Shown in pieces: positions 1 to 9,400 of a DNA stretch of 64,000 nucleotides. The notes under the pieces are model-generated. The model did not search any database, was not told where the DNA came from, and saw only the letters and a program-made list of their open reading frames with translations. Positions within the stretch are counted from its first letter, which is position 1. Each line of letters starts with the position of its first letter. This DNA is from Chryseobacterium camelliae (lineage in GTDB: Bacteria; Bacteroidota; Bacteroidia; Flavobacteriales; Weeksellaceae). The stretch covers positions 1,054,001-1,118,000 of the forward strand of contig NZ_CP022986.1 of the NCBI RefSeq assembly GCF_002770595.1. Direction: 5' to 3'. The translations under genes and the position numbers were made by a program.

Positions 1-317
1 CAATTACCCTGCAACATAAAAAAATCCCGATCTATATCCTGGTCAGTAAAAAGACCGCAAGTTCCGGTGAATTTGTTACCGCGGCTTTTGCCGGGCAGAA
101 AAACACCACGATCATCGGAACCCATACCCAGGGACTCACTTCTGACAATTCTGAGTTCAGGATGTCAGACGGTGCCATTCTGAAGCTTACCACAGGAATC
201 CTGGTGAACAGGAAGGGGGATCAATACAAGGAGGTTGGAAAAGGTATTGCTCCGGACCGGTATGTCAAGTCCAAAAACCTTCAGGATTATATTGCTGTCT
301 TGCCGGAAAACCGTTAA
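1..317 (+). CDS. S41-family (tail-specific-type) peptidase, C-terminal fragment
   Basis: The window opens inside this gene; the reading frame is 3, 6, 9 and so on, and it ends at a TAA at 315-317. The visible end of about 104 residues contains TASSGEF, matching the nucleophile region of S41 C-terminal processing peptidases (the Ser before GE), followed by GTHTQGLTS, the usual Gly-rich strand after it, and a closing 'G.GI.PD' segment typical of the family. S41 proteins of this kind in Bacteroidota are exported endopeptidases. The N-terminal part, any signal peptide and any PDZ domain lie outside the window, so substrate and location cannot be judged. Confidence 0.8.
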   Translation, partial: ITLQHKKIPIYILVSKKTASSGEFVTAAFAGQKNTTIIGTHTQGLTSDNSEFRMSDGAILKLTTGILVNRKGDQYKEVGKGIAPDRYVKSKNLQDYIAVLPENR

Positions 318-460
318 AATCCAGAAATTCCGTGCACGGTTTCTACCTGCATACAATGCTTTTATTCAGGTAGAATCCTGCAAAAACTGCAGTTTTATAA
401 TTAACAGGCCTGATCATAATTTTATGAATTTAATACAACCGGATATAAATAAGTCCAGAT

Positions 461-1036
461 ATGCTGAAAACAAATTACCGTGAAACAGTGCTGAAAAAAG
501 TCCGCAGGCTCAGGAATATTATACTGGGAATCGTTGGATTCTGTATTGCTTTTATCGCCGCAGGAATGGGCATTCTCCTCTACTACGGATACATAACGAA
601 CGGTAACAGCACTTCCGTGTATATGATGCTGCCCGGATTTCTGATATTCATTGGCCTGGCTGTTTTCATGCGATCTTTTTTCAAAGGATATCTTGAGGTG
701 ATCGAAGTGATGACGGATGAAGACCTGGAAACTATGGAGAGACTGGGAAAAACCAGATGGTGGATGGAGAAACAGCTTCCTTCTTTCATTATTTATTCAG
801 GGAAGATCAGGGTTTTCAAACTGTATAGCCAACCTGATTTTTCCTTTACAGAACTCAGTGAAATTTCAATCCGCCCCAATTACTTCAGCAGAGGCAGGCA
901 AAATAAACTGGTCATTTTCAAGAAAGCAAGAGGCGGAAGCTTTTTCTTCGGTATGGACAGCAATCCTGCGCAGGAACAACATCTCGTTGATAAAGCCCTG
1001 GAATATAATCCGGACATCATCATCAAAAACAGATAA
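461..1036 (+). CDS. Membrane protein of unknown function with two N-terminal TM helices
   Basis: This 191-residue protein has a short basic N-terminus, two hydrophobic helices at roughly residues 18-42 and 53-70, and then a soluble domain rich in beta strand and aromatic residues that would face the cytoplasm if the positive-inside rule holds. The layout of two helices plus a PH-like domain resembles small bacterial membrane proteins often annotated only as hypothetical. It lies 143 nt downstream of the S41 fragment on the same strand. I recognise no catalytic motif. The first ATG of the open frame is used as start. Confidence 0.7.
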   Translation: MLKTNYRETVLKKVRRLRNIILGIVGFCIAFIAAGMGILLYYGYITNGNSTSVYMMLPGFLIFIGLAVFMRSFFKGYLEVIEVMTDEDLETMERLGKTRWWMEKQLPSFIIYSGKIRVFKLYSQPDFSFTELSEISIRPNYFSRGRQNKLVIFKKARGGSFFFGMDSNPAQEQHLVDKALEYNPDIIIKNR

Positions 1037-1381
1037 ACCGCAGGCATTCCTTTCTTATGAACGGACGAAATTCCAAAGTGGTTATCTGACCAATATAAAT
1101 AGCGATTCAGTTTATATTGAAGGAGATTACCGATCAGGTGAGTAAAAATCCGATGAATTCATCTCCGGTCATTCATATCGATGCATATCGGCACAAATTA
1201 TGAACTGTACCCTGGGTATTTTCCAGCAGTAACAATAGCCAGTAGGACTGCTGCAGACAGCAGGCATCAACCGCATAACAGCTTTCAAAAAATTGGTTCG
1301 AAACCCCGAAAGCGAAATCATTCCTGCTGATTCAATACTAACCTGGAAAATTACAACCCAATAAGGACTAAAATTCAAACA
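1037..1381. other. Intergenic gap, nothing recognised
   Basis: This 345-nt stretch holds no supportable gene. Short open frames on both strands lack family features and start signals. I see no strong hairpin and no clear TAnnTTTG promoter element for the downstream oxidoreductase gene. Confidence 0.5.
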
Positions 1382-2350
1382 ATGGAGGCAATCGTCATTA
1401 CAAAATCCGGAGGTCCGGAAGTACTACAATTAAAGGAATACCCAACTCCCCAAATATCCGCAGACCGGGTGTTGATAGAGGTAAAAGCAGCGGGCATCAA
1501 CCGTCTGGATGTTTTTCAGCGTGAAGGCAATTACCCGCCGCCGCCCGGGGTCCCGGCAGATATTTTAGGAGTGGAAGTTGCCGGAATAATCGCTGAATGC
1601 GGGCCGGATGTCTCCGGTTTTAAAGTGGGTGACCCTGTCTGTGCTCTTCTGGAAGGAGGCGGTTATGCTGAATTCGTCAGTGTACGCGAAGGACAGTGCC
1701 TTCCGGTTCCTGACGGCCTTAGCTTTGCCGAAGCCGCAAGCCTGCCCGAAACGGTATGTACGGTGTGGTCAAATATCTTTCAAAGAGGAAAACTTCAGCC
1801 TGGGGAAACGTTATTAATCCACGGAGGAAACAGCGGCATCGGCATTACGGGAATCCAAATAGCCCACGCTTTGGGTTCAAAGGTGATTGTTACGGCAGGA
1901 TCGGAAGAAAAAGGTAAGATATGCCTGGATCTGGGCGCTGACTTATTCATCAATTATAAGACTCAGGATTTTGAAAAAAAACTTCAGGATGAAGGGGCAG
2001 ATGTCATTTTAGATATGGTAGGCGGTGATTATCTGGGCAAGAACATCAGCATCCTGAAACCGGAAGGAAGGCTGGTGCATATCAATGCTGTAGATGGCAG
2101 CAAGACGAATCTTGATATCACCAAAGTGATGCAGAAACGCCTGACAATTACCGGAAGCACCCTCAGAAACAGGGAATATGAATTTAAAAGACAGCTGACC
2201 GGACAGGTTCGGGATCATGTCTGGCCATTGATTGCAGCCAAAAAGTTCAGGCCTGTGATATTTAAAACCTTTCCTTTCTCTGAAGCTTCCGAAGCACACC
2301 GATTGCTGGAAGGAGGTACCCATACCGGTAAGATTATCCTGGTAAGATAA
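1382..2350 (+). CDS. NAD(P)H quinone oxidoreductase, PIG3 subfamily (MDR superfamily)
   Basis: This 322-residue protein is full length for the zinc-free quinone oxidoreductases of the medium-chain dehydrogenase/reductase superfamily. The GroES-like domain (about 1-110) contains GINRLDVFQREGNYPPPPG and ILGVEVAGII, strongly like PIG3/TP53I3-type proteins. The Rossmann domain carries a Gly-rich nucleotide-binding loop (HGGNSGIGITGIQIA, about 147-161) and ends with HTGKIIL. No zinc ligands are seen, as expected. Such enzymes are cytosolic and reduce quinones with NADPH. It is followed after about 280 nt by a separate hydrolase gene, so no operon is implied. Confidence 0.9.
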   Translation: MEAIVITKSGGPEVLQLKEYPTPQISADRVLIEVKAAGINRLDVFQREGNYPPPPGVPADILGVEVAGIIAECGPDVSGFKVGDPVCALLEGGGYAEFVSVREGQCLPVPDGLSFAEAASLPETVCTVWSNIFQRGKLQPGETLLIHGGNSGIGITGIQIAHALGSKVIVTAGSEEKGKICLDLGADLFINYKTQDFEKKLQDEGADVILDMVGGDYLGKNISILKPEGRLVHINAVDGSKTNLDITKVMQKRLTITGSTLRNREYEFKRQLTGQVRDHVWPLIAAKKFRPVIFKTFPFSEASEAHRLLEGGTHTGKIILVR

Positions 2351-2560
2351 GTCGTACCCCATCAGACAATACAAGAGATCAGTAATGCCGGCATGATTTT
2401 CCATGCCGGTTTTTTATGTCCCTATTTCGCAGTTCCCGGAAACTGATTGTTAATGGCCGCATTGATGTCCCGGCTATCCTATTCAACCGCAGTATTCACA
2501 TTTTTTTATTCAAAATGAACGATATTACCATAGATTAAGATGCATTGGATTCAACTATCC

Positions 2561-2568
2561 TACATTTG
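2561..2568 (+). promoter_or_regulatory. Candidate -7 element (TACATTTG)
   Basis: TACATTTG fits the Bacteroidota TAnnTTTG consensus and lies 59 nt upstream of the hydrolase ATG at 2628. A well-spaced TTTG -33 element is not evident, so this is a moderate call. Confidence 0.4.
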
Positions 2569-2627
2569 CTAAAGAATAAGGACAGAAAAAATATCAGAAT
2601 ATATTAACCACTTTAAAAATTAACAAC

Positions 2628-3449
2628 ATGAGTACATTGAAATTAAAAGACGGCACAGAGATTTTTTACAAAGACCAGGGAGCAGGCCCGGTTTTAATGT
2701 TCCACCACGGATGGCCCTTGTCTTCAGATGACTGGGATGCGCAGGTAATATTTTTCCTGCAGAGAGGCTACAGAGTAATAGCACACGACAGAAGAGGCCA
2801 TGGACGTTCCAGCCAAGATATATACAACCACACCATTGAACAGTATGCTTCTGATGCAGCTGAACTGGTTGAATTTTTAGATCTGAAAGACGTGATCCAC
2901 ATCGGCCACTCAACAGGCGGCGGCGAAGTCATCCGCTATGTGAATAAATATGCCCACGGAAGGGCAAAAAAAGCGGTCTTGATCAGTGCCGTTCCACCGG
3001 TAATGGTGAAAAGCGAACACAATCCTGACGGTGTCCCGATGGAAGTTTTCGACAATATCAGAGACCAGACTCTAAACAACAGAAATCAGTTTTTCATCGA
3101 CCTGACCTTTCCTTTCTACGGCTACAACAGAGAAGGTGCCGATGTGAAAGAAGGCGTACAGAGGAACTGGTGGAGACAGGGAATGATGGGCGGCATCGTA
3201 GCACATTATGACGGGATCAAAGCGTTTTCTGAAACCAATTTTACAGAAGACCTGAAAGCGGTGGATATCCCTGTTTTACTCCTTCACGGTGAAGACGACC
3301 AGATTGTCCCTATTGAAAATTCAGCTATAAAATCCGCAAAACTGCTGAAAAACGGAACGCTGATTACCTATCCCGGCTTCCCGCACGGAATGCCCACCAC
3401 AGAGCATGAAACCATTAACAGGGATCTTCTGAAGTTCATTGAAGCCTAG
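2628..3449 (+). CDS. Alpha/beta hydrolase, cofactor-free haloperoxidase/esterase type
   Basis: This 273-residue protein has the full length and order of the non-heme chloroperoxidase/arylesterase group. It shows an oxyanion segment FHHGWPLSSDDW (about 25-36), DRRGHGRSS, the nucleophile elbow GHSTGGG with Ser95, an acid in HGEDDQIVP (Asp223 or Asp224) and the His in FPHGMP (His253). These enzymes are usually esterases or perhydrolases; true halogenation in vivo is doubtful. There is no signal peptide, so it is probably cytosolic. It appears monocistronic, with a -7 element upstream and a long hairpin just after its stop. Confidence 0.9.
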   Translation: MSTLKLKDGTEIFYKDQGAGPVLMFHHGWPLSSDDWDAQVIFFLQRGYRVIAHDRRGHGRSSQDIYNHTIEQYASDAAELVEFLDLKDVIHIGHSTGGGEVIRYVNKYAHGRAKKAVLISAVPPVMVKSEHNPDGVPMEVFDNIRDQTLNNRNQFFIDLTFPFYGYNREGADVKEGVQRNWWRQGMMGGIVAHYDGIKAFSETNFTEDLKAVDIPVLLLHGEDDQIVPIENSAIKSAKLLKNGTLITYPGFPHGMPTTEHETINRDLLKFIEA

Positions 3450-3451
3450 AA

Positions 3452-3501
3452 GATTATATTAAAGCCGTCTCATTCTGAAATGAGGCGGCTTTAATATAAT
3501 C
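3452..3501. terminator. Long bidirectional terminator hairpin
   Basis: A stem of about 23 bp with one G-T wobble and a 4-nt loop starts 3 nt after the hydrolase stop. It sits between convergent genes, so it probably ends transcription from both sides. Its GC-rich core is flanked by A/T on both sides. Confidence 0.8.
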
Positions 3502-3587
3502 ATAAGAAAAAAGTTAGTCATGCTGCTTATGTATGATTAAATACAATGATAAATTATTTGAATTTTATCAACAATAAGATAAGAATT

Positions 3588-4418
3588 TTATTTTGGGTAG
3601 TTAATCTTTTTATTTAATTCGATAGGATTGTTATACTTTTTTATAACAGAGCGTAGGTGTTGATTAATTTCTCTTTTATTAGCAGAATTAACTTTTGTTC
3701 CATCATTTAAGAAAAACTCATCATTCTTAGATACAGAAACTCCATTTCTAATGAAATCTATTGGAGATTCATAATACTTCATTTTGGTAAGCTTATACTT
3801 TTCCCAGGATACTGGAATACCCTTTTGCTTTGTCATCTTTATAAATTGGTTGTCAACTATATCATTAATTTTCATCGACTTTACCAATTCAAACCGATAA
3901 TTGCTTTTTGTATCATATATTTCAAATATTAAGCCCGGCAAACCATGAAATTTATATGGTCCTACTGGAAAAGGTATTTCAGAAGAAAACCATGCAACCC
4001 ATTCTCTCCCACCCCAATCTGTCGTAGCTTTCTGTAATGTGATATCCTTTATTTGTTTCTTTTCATCACTAAGTCTCCAGTTTTGAGAATCGGTCGTTTG
4101 CAACTTTAAAACGTTATTTTGTAAAATATCATATTCATCAAAATTATCGTTTCCAACCTGATAAGATATAATATTGGATGTTTTTAATTTCATATCATCA
4201 GGAAACGGAATGTTGTTCATAATAAGCGAATCTGCTACAAAAAAATCGTTAGAATAATATAAAACATCTTTGCTATGAATATCTAAAATATAATTTTCTT
4301 TTGTAAGTGTATTGGATGCCGAGTCTTTTTTAAACTGCACATCATACATAAATCTATGCGTTTGGGATTTACCTATGAAAAAGAAAAAGAAGATAATGGG
4401 CAATAAATTATTTTTCAT
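3588..4418 (-). CDS. GLPGLI family exported protein
   Basis: The protein carries the family-defining segment FHGLPGLIFEIYDT near its middle, in the usual context 'GPYKFHGLPGLI'. GLPGLI proteins are Bacteroidota secreted or periplasmic proteins of unknown function. The N-terminus MKNNLLPIIFFFFFIGKSQ is a short signal peptide, which is why the ATG at 4418 is preferred over one at 4430. The start overlaps the end of the upstream gene by 11 nt, so the two are translationally coupled and the last genes of the lanthipeptide cluster 1 strand. Base composition is AT-rich like the rest of the island. Confidence 0.85.
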   Translation of the reverse strand: MKNNLLPIIFFFFFIGKSQTHRFMYDVQFKKDSASNTLTKENYILDIHSKDVLYYSNDFFVADSLIMNNIPFPDDMKLKTSNIISYQVGNDNFDEYDILQNNVLKLQTTDSQNWRLSDEKKQIKDITLQKATTDWGGREWVAWFSSEIPFPVGPYKFHGLPGLIFEIYDTKSNYRFELVKSMKINDIVDNQFIKMTKQKGIPVSWEKYKLTKMKYYESPIDFIRNGVSVSKNDEFFLNDGTKVNSANKREINQHLRSVIKKYNNPIELNKKINYPK

Positions 4419-5577
4419 CTGTTGATACATTTAAAAAATTAGCTTCTTCTTCTGATAAAAGCAAGGGATCTGTTTTTTTATCATTGGTTGGAATATTATC
4501 CCAGAAGTCTTTTGTAAAATCAATTTTAGAATCTAATCCATCATTGTTTGAAGGTGTAAATACATTATATATTATTTGTTTTTCAAATTTTCTTGTTAAA
4601 GTTTTGTTGTCCATAATCATTAAGAAATTATCCCCCTTAAAGTTGTATCGTGAAGGAATATATTTTCCGTCTTTAAGGTAAAAATCAAACATTAATGAAG
4701 CAATTCCCATTTTATAATCATACTCTTTACCATCTGCTGCCTTTTTCTTCATAATAGGGAAATCACTTTGATCATACGTTACTTCAAACCGTGACATTCC
4801 TCCATTTGAAGTATTATAAGTGAAGTTTCCGGAAATAGCCGTTCCATTCTTTTTACTGATTTTAAAATTAATAAATTGATTATACCCTTCCTGAGAAACA
4901 ACAGTTCCGAATATTTTTTTATCTGCAGCTTTTAATGCACCGATAAGCCTTGAAAGTTCATAATTAAAAAAATAATTTCCTATGATTTCGTGAGAAAACT
5001 CATTTGTTCTGCCAGAAAAAAGACTATCTCTATTGGTCTTTTTTAAATACCTTATATTATTTAATTGTAATTGTAGGATGTTATCGAAATTTTTTCTAAA
5101 TCCCTCTTTATAATTATACTGATTTGTTTTTGTCCAGAGCTTTCCATCTGCAATTACTAAGAAGTTCAGCTTATTATCATAATAATTTTTTTGTTTGTAA
5201 ACTATATCATACAAAGAGGGTTGGTCATAATATATTTTAGCATAATTTTTCAATACATTTTCAAAAATATCTTTAATATTTACATTTACCATTTTTATCT
5301 CATCAATAGTTTTATAAAATGGTTTCAGCCTAATTTCTGAAGTGTAATTCTCAATTTTTTGGTTCTGGTAGTTGGGTGCCGAAACTTCAAAATTCTGAAA
5401 TTTTTCCGGGATCAGAACTAGACCGTCATCATTAGTATAGTATACCTTATTGTCCTTTAAAATCCTCGCGTTTTTAATAGGATTTAGATTTTCGGCATCT
5501 ACAATTTTCACTTTGTTGTTTTGAGCAAATAAGACTTTCAGAAAAAGTATAAGGAATAAGCAATAATATCTTGACAT
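4408..5577 (-). CDS. Exported protein with N-terminal carboxypeptidase-regulatory-like domain
   Basis: Starting at the ATG at 5577 gives a protein with signal peptide MSRYYCLFLILFLKVLFAQ; an ATG 42 nt upstream would place extra polar residues before it. After cleavage comes a short beta-sandwich like the carboxypeptidase-regulatory fold (VKIVDAENLNPIKNARIL to SEIRLKP, about 22-80), then a long domain without recognised motif that is rich in Asn, Lys and Tyr. It overlaps the GLPGLI gene by 11 nt. Proteins of this layout often sit beside GLPGLI genes in Flavobacteria. Function is unknown; a role in export or immunity for the adjacent lanthipeptides is only a possibility. Confidence 0.7.
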   Translation of the reverse strand: MSRYYCLFLILFLKVLFAQNNKVKIVDAENLNPIKNARILKDNKVYYTNDDGLVLIPEKFQNFEVSAPNYQNQKIENYTSEIRLKPFYKTIDEIKMVNVNIKDIFENVLKNYAKIYYDQPSLYDIVYKQKNYYDNKLNFLVIADGKLWTKTNQYNYKEGFRKNFDNILQLQLNNIRYLKKTNRDSLFSGRTNEFSHEIIGNYFFNYELSRLIGALKAADKKIFGTVVSQEGYNQFINFKISKKNGTAISGNFTYNTSNGGMSRFEVTYDQSDFPIMKKKAADGKEYDYKMGIASLMFDFYLKDGKYIPSRYNFKGDNFLMIMDNKTLTRKFEKQIIYNVFTPSNNDGLDSKIDFTKDFWDNIPTNDKKTDPLLLSEEEANFLNVSTDEK

Positions 5578-5774
5578 ATTGTATAATATTTTATTATGAT
5601 CATTAACAAAAGGCCTCAATACTCATTATGTATTAAGAAATTTAGTAATTATTGGAAAATCATTCTACGTAATTTTGCATTATGCTGAAAGCAGTTTCAA
5701 TAAATATGTGTTAGAAAAGCCTATATACTTAAACTAACCTGATATTGATAAGTACAATTACTATAATTCTTTTC

Positions 5775-6017
5775 CTAACAGCTTATACAAGTAAGTTGAT
5801 TTCCTGATGTTCCTGGATTAGGACCTGGACACCCGGAATTTGTAATATCAGTTTCATTCCCTCCTGTGCACCAGCAACAGGTAAAATCATGCCTTGAGCT
5901 TCCGGCACTTCCTGTTCCATTGTCAGTTTTTTTTCCTCCTGTTATAGATTGCATATCTGAATTTGTTAAAGAAGAAATTTTCTCTTTCTTTAATGATAGT
6001 TTTTTTAGATGTTTCAT
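5775..6017 (-). CDS. Class I lanthipeptide precursor LanA1
   Basis: This 80-residue precursor has a basic leader ending in the double-glycine site SDMQSITGG (residues 20-28) and a Cys/Ser/Thr-rich core of 52 residues. The core contains the cluster FTCCWCTGG, a single Cys in SGCPGP and the C-terminal QLTCISC, giving six Cys. Leader and cluster context match Bacteroidota class I lanthipeptides: Ser/Thr would be dehydrated by LanB and joined to Cys by LanC. It is the second copy of a tandem duplication and differs from LanA2 at a few core positions and by two residues. A remnant of the lanB 3' end lies just upstream. Confidence 0.88.
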   Translation of the reverse strand: MKHLKKLSLKKEKISSLTNSDMQSITGGKKTDNGTGSAGSSRHDFTCCWCTGGNETDITNSGCPGPNPGTSGNQLTCISC

Positions 6018-6076
6018 TACTAATTATTATGGGTTAATGATATATATTTTTTAGTTTTTATAGCTTTAAATAAGAA
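6018..6076 (-). pseudogene. Duplicated scrap of the lanB 3' end
   Basis: Immediately before the LanA1 start this stretch repeats the final codons of lanB (SKAIKTKKYISLTHNN then TAG) and the same 2-nt gap to the ATG. It has no ORF of its own and is a by-product of the tandem duplication. Confidence 0.85.
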
Positions 6077-6241
6077 AAAATAGAATACTCTAGTATTTAC
6101 TAAGAAATTTAGTAATTATTAGAAAATCATTCTGCGTAATTTTGCATTATACTGAAAGCAGTTTCAATAAATATGTGTTAGAAAAGCCTATATACTTAAA
6201 CTAACCTGATATTGATAAGTACAATCACTATAATTCTTTTC

Positions 6242-6490
6242 CTAACAGCTTATACAAGTAAGTTGACCTCCTGATGTTCCTGGATTAGGATTTGGACATC
6301 CGGAATTTGGGTCAGTAATATTAGTTCCATTCCCTCCTGTGCACCAACAACAGGTAAAGTCATGTCTTGAGCTTCCGACACTTCCTGTTCCATTGTCAAT
6401 CTGCTTACCTCCTGTTATAGACTGCATGTCTGAATTCGTTAAAGAAGAAATTTTCTCTTTCTTTAATGATAGTTTTTTTAGATGTTTCAT
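6242..6490 (-). CDS. Class I lanthipeptide precursor LanA2
   Basis: This 82-residue precursor shares the whole leader with LanA1 (MKHLKKLSLKKEK to SITGG) and has a core with FTCCWCTGG, SGCPNP and QLTCISC, again six Cys. Its ATG lies only 2 nt after the lanB stop, so it is probably cotranscribed with lanC and lanB and is likely the ancestral copy. Core differences from LanA1 are concentrated between the CCWC cluster and the C-terminal Cys pair (for example NGTNITDPNSG against NETDITNSG), so two variants of one product are expected. Confidence 0.9.
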   Translation of the reverse strand: MKHLKKLSLKKEKISSLTNSDMQSITGGKQIDNGTGSVGSSRHDFTCCWCTGGNGTNITDPNSGCPNPNPGTSGGQLTCISC

Positions 6491-6492
6491 TA

Positions 6493-9400
6493 CTAATTAT
6501 TATGGGTTAATGATATATATTTTTTAGTTTTTATAGCTTTAGATAAGAATGAATAGATTAGATATTCATATAATCTATTCTCATTTTGAACTACTCTTAT
6601 AATATGCATGTGTATAATATTGCTTAAATTAATAAAAATTTTGTCCTCATCATCTTTCGAGATCTCTTTTATTTCTTCTAATATATTTCTAAAATTTTTA
6701 TCTTTTACATTTAAGCTGAATTTTTCATGAATAACAATATCCTGTATTTTTTTAATATTATTATCATACTTTAAATTAATTGACTTCGTTGTAAATTTAT
6801 CTGCATTAAACTCTTTATCAAAAGAGTTTTTAAGCACCTCAACATATTTCAGAATGAGTTCCGTTTCAGATAAGACATTCTTTAATAATATATAGATGTA
6901 TTCTAAACAATAAATCCATACAGGAGTTTCATTTCCTTTACCCTTTTTAATCATCTCAATAGACAAAAGACTATCATGATAAAATATTGTTTCAAAATTT
7001 GTTACTTTTTTCCCATAATATCTTAAAACTTCTCTTTCATAGGTCTCAATTGAGAATTTTATAACTTGTTTATTGTTTATATACTTTTCTATATACGGTA
7101 CAACTGTATTCAATAAATGAACATAATCTGACTTATTCATAAGTAAAAATCGGATTCTTAACTGAAATGATCCTTCTACATATTTAATATAGAAAAATTT
7201 TTCGATTACTTTATCCGCCAGTAATTTCTTAACTAAAATATAAAGGCCTAACAAGAAGTTATCAACGGTTTTATTTCCTATATCAATTTTAAAATAAACC
7301 CATTCTGAATACGGAGTTAAGTGACTTTTCACTTTATAAGCTTTACTTTTTCTGATATCTGTAATAGGCATTAATAACGGATTGATTGTATTCTTCTTCA
7401 AGAATAAAAACTCATTATTATAGGTTGAGGAACCGTCCTGAGATTTCACTATAGAATTAAGTTCATTAGGCAACCATTCATAGATGATCATTGATTTTTT
7501 CTTTTTCAGTTCATTAAAGAAAATTTCGAGTGATATCGCGTTTTTATAATTGATAACTAATTCATTATCACCATCTGCTAATACAAAATGAACAGGGATA
7601 TTTCTTTTACTCAAGTAGGCTTTAATTTCAGTAGCTAGCTTTTCTGTAAAAACTGTTTCTTTGGAAATATCTAAGCTATCTATTACAATCGCCCAGCTTT
7701 CTCTGTAAAGAATAGTATTATTTATAGTAATTCGCGGAATATGATTAAAAAATGTGTGATAATGTTTTATGTCAAAAAAATTTGCATTCGTAATTTCAAA
7801 TTGGCTCAGTACATCAACAAGCAATTCAAATAAGGGTAAGTTTTTAGGGTGGCTTACATTAAAAGCATTGGAGAAAAAAGGCAATATTTTTTCTCCTTTT
7901 TCGGTTAGTAAAACAACCTTATTATTACTGATCTGAATTAATAAATCATCTATAGAAATATCTTGTTGAGTCCCGGCCAGAAATGACATTTTATAGTTTC
8001 TAAATTGTTCTCTATGAATCACATTTCCTAAAGATGATTCTGGGATGTAATCAAGTTCAACACAGGTATAATCAGAATAATAATTTTCTTCGTAAGCTGC
8101 AATTTCACGAGCTAAATCTTTGATCTCATTATTTCCATTAGTGAACCGTCCTACCAATCTTGTAGCGTTACCACCAATATTGTTCAGGTAAATATATTTT
8201 TTTTCTTCGTCATTCTCATAGATATTAGCCATAAAGGAAAATGTTGCTCCTTCAAAATTTCTATTTTTGTTTTTTTCTTTAAAATGCTGTAATTCTTTTT
8301 CTTCTATATCTATGGATTTGGAATCAATATTATTTTTTATTTTACTAATGAGAAATAAATCAATGTCTGTTAGTTCAATGGAAGAATTAGGCATGGTAGT
8401 GTTCTTTAATCCTGATAAGATACTGCTATCATCAATTCCTCCGGAATTTAAAAAATTACCGTATCCGATACCAGATTCTATATCTATGACATCAGTGAGT
8501 TTTCTAACCGTATCGCCATATCGTTTACTATAAGTTTCAACAAATTTTGCGATCCTGGTGTTGGAAGGATTAATTTTTTGTCCAAGCAACTGTGCATGTT
8601 CCACGGCATTTCTAATTAACTTAGAATCTTCAAAGTTAAATTCTGCGGAATCAAAATATACTTCTTTATGAAAATATAAACCATCACTTTTAGATGTTGT
8701 CCTGCTTAATAAAAGGTTTTCGAGTTCTTTTGTCTTACTGAAGGAGGTTTGAAAATCTGTGTGATCAATTTCAGATAACATGTCGTTAACACATTTCAAA
8801 AATTTGAATTCATTTGAATTTTCATTTTTTTTGTATTCATTCAACAAAAACTTTTCTGAAGTTTCTCCTATGGTAGATACTGAAAAATTATTAACTATGA
8901 TTTGGGATTCAATTAAGAGATCAATATATTCTCTAGAATCTTCCATTTCATAGCCTTCATCTGCTACCAGTCGCACTATATCAACATAGTAAGCACCTTT
9001 TTTACAGAACTTAATTATTTTATTGAGTATTGCATCCGATTCAATCTGCGATAAAATATATTTCCTTTTACCAGAAAATTTTTCAGATTCATATTCAGTA
9101 TATCGAAACACTTTCCCCAATTTATATAAGCTCGTATTGGTGTAATACCTTATTTCTGATTTTTCAAATGTACTGAAAGATTCATGTAGTACATGATAAT
9201 AATTAGAATCTAACCTAGTATGTGTTTTGATAGAATTATTTCTAATTAAATGTGAATTTCCAGCTGTTTTCTCATGATTTATAATATTAACCCCAGAAAA
9301 TAAACCGAATGGAATACACCGGGTACACATTCTAGTATAGTATTTATAGCAGCTAAGCAGTATCTTACTATGTAGTTTTTCATCAAAATCCTGTATTATG

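Larger units (their letters stand above)
5634..6549. repeat. Tandem duplication of a precursor unit (5634-6076 and 6101-6549)
   Basis: Two units repeat with an offset of 467 nt at the left end and 473 nt at the right end, the difference being 6 nt inside the precursor gene. Each unit runs from the same 3' flanking sequence (from TAAGAAATTTAG), through the precursor gene, into the last codons of lanB. Only scattered substitutions separate them, so the duplication is recent. The 24 nt between units is unrelated. Confidence 0.9.

Noticed and set aside
1169..1378. Minus-strand open frame in the first gap
   Set aside because: No start signal, no protein-like features and no conserved motif; too weak to call.
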